Shown: positions 26,329 through 31,995 of the stretch, in pieces | How the letters are laid out: each line of letters starts with the position of its first letter | How positions within the stretch are numbered: the first letter of the stretch is position 1 | Source: JBBDRW01 sp040905265 | GTDB lineage: Bacteria > Bacteroidota > Rhodothermia > Balneolales > Balneolaceae | Direction of reading: 5' to 3' | Length of the DNA: 31,995 nt | Assembly: GCA_040905265.1 (NCBI GenBank) | Contig: JBBDRW010000111.1 | Location: 1 to 31,995 of the forward strand | Translations under genes and position numbers: made by a program | Notes under the pieces: model-generated | The model's input: the letters and a program-made list of their open reading frames with translations, nothing else | What the model was told of the DNA's origin: nothing | Database searches by the model: none

Positions 26329-26391
26329 ACAAGTGGAGCCCGGGTACCGGGAGTGTTTGACCTATAACTACAAAAAACAGGGAAAGTAACC

Positions 26392-27960
26392 ATGCAAGAT
26401 TCGAACGAAGATCTGGACAATAAACCGGGGACTTCGGTCTCAACGGATGGTCAAGATCCGATGGGGCAGATTGAAGGGAGCCCGATGGGGCTCACTCAAT
26501 GGATCGGGCTGATCGGCGGGCCTGTCCTTTTTATCCTGATGGTTCTCTCCGAGACTCCGGAAGGGCTTAGCCTGGCCGGCTGGAGAACGGCTGCAGTAGC
26601 AGCTTTAATGGCAACCTGGTGGGTGACCGAGGTGATTCCGATCTCTGCAACGGCTCTGTTGCCGATCATTCTCTTTCCGATATTCGGGATATCCACGATT
26701 GTTGAAGCTACCACACCCTATGCCAACCCGATGATTTTTCTGTTTATGGGTGGTTTTATCATCGCCATAGCGATGCAGCGATGGGATCTTCACCGTCGAA
26801 TTGCATTGAATATCATTACAATTATCGGGTCAAAACCTCGAAGTATTATTGTAGGGTTCATGGTCTCCACCGCCTTTATGAGTATGTGGGTTAGCAACAC
26901 GGCGGCAACGATGATGATGCTTCCGATCGCCATGTCTGTCATTCAGCTTACAAAATCCATTTCAAGGTCAGAACAGGATAGCAGCCAGTACCGGAATTTT
27001 GCTCTCACTCTTATGCTTGCGATCGCCTTTTCGGCCAGTGTTGGGGGGCTCGGAACAATCATCGGGACACCCACGAATGCGTTGATGATTGCATTTGTCG
27101 GAGATGCATATGGCATAGAGATTACATTTGCACAGTGGATGATGGTAGGGCTTCCGGTCGTGATTCTGGGCCTTCCGATTATTTTCTATACACTGGCTAA
27201 TCTGGTCTATCCCGTTCGGCTGAAATCGCTGCCTGGAGGCAAAGAGTATATCAAAGATGAGATGGTGCGGCTTGGGACGATATCCAAACCTGAAATTCAG
27301 GTGGCTGTAATCTTCACGTTGATTGCCGTACTCTGGATGGGACGCCCCCTGATTGAAGGCGTGCTTCCCGGCCTGTCTGATGCGGGAATTGCAATATTCG
27401 GAGCGGTGATCCTCTTCCTGATCCCTGTAGATCTGAAACGGGGAATTTTCCTGATGCGATGGAAAGATGCAGAAGAGTTGCCCTGGGGCGTACTGATACT
27501 TTTCGGGGGCGGGCTGACGCTCGCAGGTGCAATCCAGAGAACCGGGCTTGCCGAGTGGGTTGGCGGGTTCTTTGGAGTTCTGAGCGGCTGGCATGTACTT
27601 TTCATTATTCTCATCGTCTCGCTTGTGATTATCATGTTTACCGAACTGGCAAGTAACTCTGCTACAGCTGCAGCGTTTCTGCCGGTCATTGCCTCAGTTG
27701 CCATTGCGATCGGCCAGGATCCGCTTCTGCTTGCAGTACCTGTTGCAATCGTCGCAAGTTGTGCGTTTATGCTGCCGGTAGCGACTCCACCCAATGCTAT
27801 TGTGTATGGCAGCGGGGTGATGAGTATCCCTGAGATGGCCAAGGCCGGGCTGGCTCTGAATTTCTTTTTTGCTATTCTGGTCACGCTTCTCACATATTTT
27901 CTCTTCACAGCAATACTCGGAATTGAGATCGGAACGATTCCGGCCGGTATTATGCCCTGA
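26392..27960 (+). CDS. SLC13/DASS-family sodium:anion symporter
   Basis: This is a 522-residue inner-membrane carrier of the divalent anion:sodium symporter family, which imports di- and tricarboxylates or sulfate with sodium. A polar 33-residue N-terminus precedes about 12 hydrophobic segments. The two signature SNT motifs are SMWVSNTAATMM (SNT at 168-170) and ELASNSATAAAF (SNS at 421-423). The paired GTPTNALM and ATPPNAIVYGSG sequences are also present. AGGG precedes the ATG. In this cluster the anion carried could be a uronate or another sugar acid, but family members usually carry dicarboxylates, so this is inference. Confidence 0.92.
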   Translation: MQDSNEDLDNKPGTSVSTDGQDPMGQIEGSPMGLTQWIGLIGGPVLFILMVLSETPEGLSLAGWRTAAVAALMATWWVTEVIPISATALLPIILFPIFGISTIVEATTPYANPMIFLFMGGFIIAIAMQRWDLHRRIALNIITIIGSKPRSIIVGFMVSTAFMSMWVSNTAATMMMLPIAMSVIQLTKSISRSEQDSSQYRNFALTLMLAIAFSASVGGLGTIIGTPTNALMIAFVGDAYGIEITFAQWMMVGLPVVILGLPIIFYTLANLVYPVRLKSLPGGKEYIKDEMVRLGTISKPEIQVAVIFTLIAVLWMGRPLIEGVLPGLSDAGIAIFGAVILFLIPVDLKRGIFLMRWKDAEELPWGVLILFGGGLTLAGAIQRTGLAEWVGGFFGVLSGWHVLFIILIVSLVIIMFTELASNSATAAAFLPVIASVAIAIGQDPLLLAVPVAIVASCAFMLPVATPPNAIVYGSGVMSIPEMAKAGLALNFFFAILVTLLTYFLFTAILGIEIGTIPAGIMP

Positions 27961-27981
27961 CTGTAACTTAATCCAGAAAAC

Positions 27982-29196
27982 ATGGTTCGTACGATAATCA
28001 CTCTCATCCCGTCGGTTCTGGTTCTCTTCCTGTCGGTTGTCGATTTGCAGGCACAGCAATACAGAGTTGACGTAACCGCCGGGATATTTGACCGGCTGGA
28101 CACCATTGTCTCCTTCCAGATGCCGGACGCCGTCGAGGCGGGTGTCTATCGGATGAGCAGTGAGTCGGGTTCACCTCGGTTTGTTCAGGTAAGCGCGGAA
28201 GGGGAAGCAGTGTTTATTCTGGACCGTCTGGCTGCCGGCGAGTCGAGAACATATCAGTTATCCCTCGAGAACGTGGAAGAACCTGCCGGAGTAGTTGCCG
28301 GGATGGATGAAAATACCATTACATTTCAATCCGGAGAGCGGCAGATATTTTCCTATATACATGGAACCAATAACCTGCCGGAGAGTCTGGATGACCGGTA
28401 CAGACGGGGTGGATATATTCATCCGCTCTACTCTCCTGATGGTGTTCTGCTGACGAACCATCTCAATACCGAAGTTCATGCCCATCACTACGGGATCTGG
28501 TCAGCATGGACAAACACACGTTTTCAGGGACGGACGCCGGATTTCTGGAATGTACATTTGAATTCCGGCAGGGTCGACAATGTAAAAGGACTCGACGCAC
28601 ATTGGGACGGCCCGGTACATGGAGGATTTCGGGCGAGGCACTACTTTACCGACCTCTCCTCGTCAACACCGGTTATTGCATTGAATGAAGAGTGGGATGT
28701 TTCGGTTTATCGATCGCCTGAGTCGGGGACTTACCACCAGTTTGACCTGCAAGTCAGCCAGACTACGAATTCAGGCCAGCCACTTGTTCTGCCCGAGTAT
28801 CACTACGGCGGAGTTGGTTTCAGAGGGCATATCGACTGGGATGATCCGGAAAATGCGACGTTTTTAACATCGGAGGGGCTTGGGCGAGACGGGCATGCGA
28901 CCCGTGTACGATGGACCCATATTGGCGGACATAGTGACGGGGAGCTGGCGGGAGTGGCGATATTCAGCCATCCGGAGAACTACCGGCATCCGCAAACCGT
29001 ACGGATTCATCCTTCTGAACCATTTTTTAACTATGCCCCTGCTCAACTGGGTGAAATGTCGATTGAGCCTGGTTCACCCTATATTGTCCGCTACCGGTTT
29101 GTAACCTATGACGGTGATCCGGACCCGGATCAGTTAAATCGGATGTGGAACGACTTTGCGTACCCGCCGGGTGTTACCGTGATAAAGCAGGAGTAG
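27982..29196 (+). CDS. Secreted DUF6807 (PmoA-like) protein
   Basis: A signal peptide with a likely cut after residue 24 (SVVDLQA|QQ) is followed by about 380 residues of the DUF6807 family. Recognisable stretches are YIHPLYSPDGVLLTNHLN and VHAHHYGIWSAWTN, with clustered histidines, then VHGGFRARHYF, PEYHYGGVGFRG and WTHIGG. The family is frequent beside sugar oxidoreductases in polysaccharide loci; its reaction is unknown to me. It begins 21 bp after the carrier gene, so it shares its transcript. It is expected in the periplasm. Confidence 0.85.
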   Translation: MVRTIITLIPSVLVLFLSVVDLQAQQYRVDVTAGIFDRLDTIVSFQMPDAVEAGVYRMSSESGSPRFVQVSAEGEAVFILDRLAAGESRTYQLSLENVEEPAGVVAGMDENTITFQSGERQIFSYIHGTNNLPESLDDRYRRGGYIHPLYSPDGVLLTNHLNTEVHAHHYGIWSAWTNTRFQGRTPDFWNVHLNSGRVDNVKGLDAHWDGPVHGGFRARHYFTDLSSSTPVIALNEEWDVSVYRSPESGTYHQFDLQVSQTTNSGQPLVLPEYHYGGVGFRGHIDWDDPENATFLTSEGLGRDGHATRVRWTHIGGHSDGELAGVAIFSHPENYRHPQTVRIHPSEPFFNYAPAQLGEMSIEPGSPYIVRYRFVTYDGDPDPDQLNRMWNDFAYPPGVTVIKQE

Positions 29197-29269
29197 TTCG
29201 GAGAAATCTGATCTTCAGGCCCGGAGCTGTATGTTTTCAGTATTTCAGTTAATTCAACAGGATAATCAG

Positions 29270-31995
29270 ATGGTTGAACAGAATGATCGCCAGATGCACC
29301 ACAGAAGGAACCGAAACCGCTTTTTTATAGAAGAGGGTGGTGATCCGGGTAGCCGAAGAGATGGTACCCAGGGCACTCTGAATCCATTCCTCTGTGGAGG
29401 TTTCTCCTGGAGTTTACTCCTGCTTCTGGCCGTGCTGCTATCTGTTACCGGTTGCCGTGCGGATGAGGGGCCGGTCATTACTGAAAACAATTTTCAGGAT
29501 CTTGAACTGGCCGATTTTGTTGAACCTGGCTTCCCTTTTATCACAACATCTGTGGATGCAAGAGGGCTCGGAGAGGGTTTTCCAACCGAACGGAATGTGA
29601 CGCCCCGATGCCTGGCTCTGCAGTTGGGAGAAGAGGCGTATGCCTGTTTTGACACCGATATGCTGCGGTGGTCGGTTGCCTGGACGGGGGACTTTCTGCC
29701 TATGGTTACGATGGCGCAGATTTCCTATAAGGATTTTTTCAACAAAGATAACCAGATACCTTATCCGCTCGGCAATCCGCAAATTGCGACGGGCGTCTAC
29801 CCGGGATGGACAACCGGGCAGCCCGACTTTACGGATCCCCGACAGCCGGCACCAAATCCTGATGATCCAAAATCCGGGCCAATCCCTCCGGATATGGCTC
29901 GCTGGCAGGGAGTATCCCTGCAAGGTGAGCAGGCTGTATTACACTATACGGTTGGCGGCGTCTTGATTCGCGAACTCCCCTCTGCGACTCTGTCTGGAGA
30001 TCAGATCGGATTTACCCGGACAATCCAGATCGATGAAGAGAGAGAAGAGGCGCTGACACTTTCAGCCGCAGAGATTACGGATCTATCAGAGTTGGAATCC
30101 GAAGCGCGGTATCTGCTGGCCCGGCATGAATCATCTCCTGATTCTGTGACAGCTATTGGATTGCGTGGAGACGGAGAGGCAGAAATTGTGGTAGAAGAGA
30201 ACCGGTTTCTGACTGTCTCCTTCCCGGCAGGAAGTGAGGCGATCACAGAGACACTCGTTTTGTGGAGAGGGCCGGTGGACCGGGTTGACGAATTTGAGAC
30301 AATGATGGCCGGCTCGGCTGAAGCGGTTCATTTCGACGAGCAACCGGCAACCCGCTGGCAGGAGGTGGTTCGAACGCAGATACAGCAGGCACCCGATACC
30401 TCTGCATTTGTAACCGATCTGCTGCCACTTCCGGTTCCGAATCCATGGCAGCGAAATATACGGGCTTCCGATATTGCTTTTTTCAGCGACGGGCGGGCTG
30501 CGGTCGTAACGTTTGAAGGGGATGTCTGGCTGGTGGATGGGATCGGTAGCAGCAATACTCTTGAGTGGCGGCGGTTTGCGTCCGGCCTGTATGAGACACA
30601 GAGTATTGAAATCGTGGACGATGAGATCTATGTCTTCGGAAAGGATGGGCTGACGCGTCTGTCGGACAGAAGCGGAAACGGGGAGGCGGACTGGTATGAA
30701 AACTTTTCCAATCTCATGGGTCAGTCCATGGAGACCAGAGAGTGGGCAAGTGATCTGGTTGCCGCTCCTGACGGAGGTTTCTTTGTTGCCAAAGGGGGAG
30801 CTCTCGATATGGGGCCACGAACCGGAACCCGGCCGGTTGCACCCGGATTTCGGGGAGGCTCACACCAGAGCGGAACGATCGTAAAAATTTCTGAAGATGG
30901 GCGGGATTTGCAGGTCTATGCAACAGGATTGCGGGGCCCATACATCGGTATTCATCCGGAGAACGGTATTCTTTCCGTTTCGGATCAGCAGGGGCACCAG
31001 GTTCCCTCTACCCCGATCTATCTGGTTGAGGAGGGGGACTATTTTGGAGTGGTGCCGACGGCTCACCGTGATCCTGTTCCGGAGATCACGCCGCCGTTGA
31101 CCTGGATTCCGCACAGTGTCGATCGGTCCGGAATGAGCCAGGTGTGGGTTACCGGAGATCAGATGGGCCCGCTGAGTGAACAGCTGGTACACATCTCGTT
31201 CGGGCAACCGGGCCTGTTTCAGGTATTGATGGATGAAATTGAGGGAAGGGTGGTACAAGGCGGGGTATCTGTAATCCCCGGTCTCTATCCGGCTCCCATG
31301 ATGAAGGGGGCAGTCAGCCCGGTTGACGAGCAATTGTATGTGATCGGGTTTAATGTGTGGGATTCCAACTCAAGCGGAGTGAGTGCACTGGTCCGGTTGC
31401 ACTATACAGGCGAGCCCGGTTATCTGCCGGCCGGGTTCTCTGTTCGGGAGGGAGGTATTATGCTTCGGTTTTCAACGCCGCTGGATGAGGCGGCTGTTCA
31501 GGATATTTCAAACTGGCAGGTACAGCGCTGGGAGTACCGCCGGACGGAAGAGTACGGCTCCGGCCATTTCCGGCTGGACGGGGAACCAGGCCAGGAGCAT
31601 ATGCCGGTCTTCTCTGCGCATCTGTCTGACGACAGCCAGAGTGTCTGGCTTGCTGTTCCGGATATTCAACCTGTTGAACAGATGGAGATCCGGTGGACAC
31701 TTGAATCCGAAGAGGGTATCCCGATCGATGATGCGCTCTGGTTTTCCGTGAATGAAGTTCACCCGCCCGCCTTGTCAGACTGGGGATTCGAGGGGTTACA
31801 TGCCGAAGATCTGGTTGCTGCAGGAAGCGGCGCCTCTTCCGCCACCCGGGTGGATGAAGAGGTTTCTCTTGAACGCGGCCGGGATCTGTTCCGGCAGACC
31901 GGCTGTATCGGTTGTCACAGTGTTGACGGGGAGGAATCTCCGGCGTTGGCATCACGGGGTTCTTCAATGGCCGGCCTTTTTGGTTCGGAGCGGAT
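29270..31995 (+). CDS. DUF6797 cytochrome c lipoprotein, cut by the window end
   Basis: The frame stays open from 29270 to the end of the window (908 complete codons). An unusually long polar leader (about 45 residues) precedes the hydrophobic stretch WSLLLLLAVLLSVTGC, which ends in a lipobox (VTGC), so this is probably a lipoprotein. Next comes a DUF6797-like domain (ACFDTDMLRWSVAWTGDF, VLHYTVGGVLI), then a beta-propeller region (about 390-730) with segments like soluble sugar dehydrogenases, and a cytochrome c motif CIGCH (879-883). The remaining haem domain lies off-window. AGGA is 7 bp before the ATG at 29270; an in-frame ATG at 29231 is possible. It resembles the haem protein gene at 14116 in concept but not in domain order. 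Confidence 0.82.
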   Translation, partial: MVEQNDRQMHHRRNRNRFFIEEGGDPGSRRDGTQGTLNPFLCGGFSWSLLLLLAVLLSVTGCRADEGPVITENNFQDLELADFVEPGFPFITTSVDARGLGEGFPTERNVTPRCLALQLGEEAYACFDTDMLRWSVAWTGDFLPMVTMAQISYKDFFNKDNQIPYPLGNPQIATGVYPGWTTGQPDFTDPRQPAPNPDDPKSGPIPPDMARWQGVSLQGEQAVLHYTVGGVLIRELPSATLSGDQIGFTRTIQIDEEREEALTLSAAEITDLSELESEARYLLARHESSPDSVTAIGLRGDGEAEIVVEENRFLTVSFPAGSEAITETLVLWRGPVDRVDEFETMMAGSAEAVHFDEQPATRWQEVVRTQIQQAPDTSAFVTDLLPLPVPNPWQRNIRASDIAFFSDGRAAVVTFEGDVWLVDGIGSSNTLEWRRFASGLYETQSIEIVDDEIYVFGKDGLTRLSDRSGNGEADWYENFSNLMGQSMETREWASDLVAAPDGGFFVAKGGALDMGPRTGTRPVAPGFRGGSHQSGTIVKISEDGRDLQVYATGLRGPYIGIHPENGILSVSDQQGHQVPSTPIYLVEEGDYFGVVPTAHRDPVPEITPPLTWIPHSVDRSGMSQVWVTGDQMGPLSEQLVHISFGQPGLFQVLMDEIEGRVVQGGVSVIPGLYPAPMMKGAVSPVDEQLYVIGFNVWDSNSSGVSALVRLHYTGEPGYLPAGFSVREGGIMLRFSTPLDEAAVQDISNWQVQRWEYRRTEEYGSGHFRLDGEPGQEHMPVFSAHLSDDSQSVWLAVPDIQPVEQMEIRWTLESEEGIPIDDALWFSVNEVHPPALSDWGFEGLHAEDLVAAGSGASSATRVDEEVSLERGRDLFRQTGCIGCHSVDGEESPALASRGSSMAGLFGSER

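Noticed and set aside
26262..26360. CACTCCC...GGGAGTG inverted repeat around the LacI-like site
   Set aside because: Seven-bp arms with a loop of more than 70 nt are expected by chance.

Overview
The window reads as a compact chromosomal segment of a Balneolota/Rhodothermota-like bacterium (wider Bacteroidota/FCB relatives). The evidence is a queuine tRNA-ribosyltransferase of the Bacteroidota type with a degraded zinc site, a three-gene proton-translocating transhydrogenase, a Memo protein with a PqqD-like N-terminal domain, and carbohydrate genes (DUF6807, DUF6797, membrane-bound dehydrogenase/cytochrome c fusions) typical of marine polysaccharide users. Taxonomy is inferred from protein flavour only. 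Nothing looks like a phage, plasmid, insertion sequence, CRISPR array or defence island.

Positions 1-12.1 kb are housekeeping: a terminator for an off-window gene, tgt (-), a DPM1-type glycosyltransferase (+), nth and a Memo-family gene (- operon), an aminotransferase downstream of pntB/pntAB/pntAA (- strand), thioredoxin reductase (+), a DUF4342 gene plus a doubtful small ORF (-), and comM/yifB (+).

Positions 12.4-29.2 kb are an accessory hexuronate-catabolism region. It encodes the tagaturonate/fructuronate epimerase UxaE (+). A divergent - strand pair follows: mannonate dehydratase uxuA, then a periplasmic dehydrogenase/HEAT/cytochrome c protein. After a 329-bp regulatory gap comes a long + strand series: SDR mannonate oxidoreductase, KDPG aldolase, KDG kinase, uronate isomerase uxaC, a cupin, a Gfo/Idh oxidoreductase, a GH88-like unsaturated glucuronyl hydrolase, a second SDR, an SLC13/DASS carrier, a secreted DUF6807 protein, and a DUF6797/cytochrome c lipoprotein cut by the window end.

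Together these cover every step from glucuronate and galacturonate to pyruvate plus glyceraldehyde-3-phosphate: UxaC makes fructuronate or tagaturonate, UxaE interconverts them, the SDR makes mannonate, UxuA makes KDG, and KdgK and Eda finish. The GH88-like enzyme, cupin and extra oxidoreductases suggest that unsaturated uronates released by polysaccharide lyases also enter. The haem proteins suggest a periplasmic oxidative branch. No transcription regulator and no SusC/SusD pair is seen in the window. I recognise no wholly new system. The most interesting points are the carrier type, the haem proteins flanking the uronate cassette, the unassigned unsaturated-uronate module, and several housekeeping proteins missing usual cysteine ligands.
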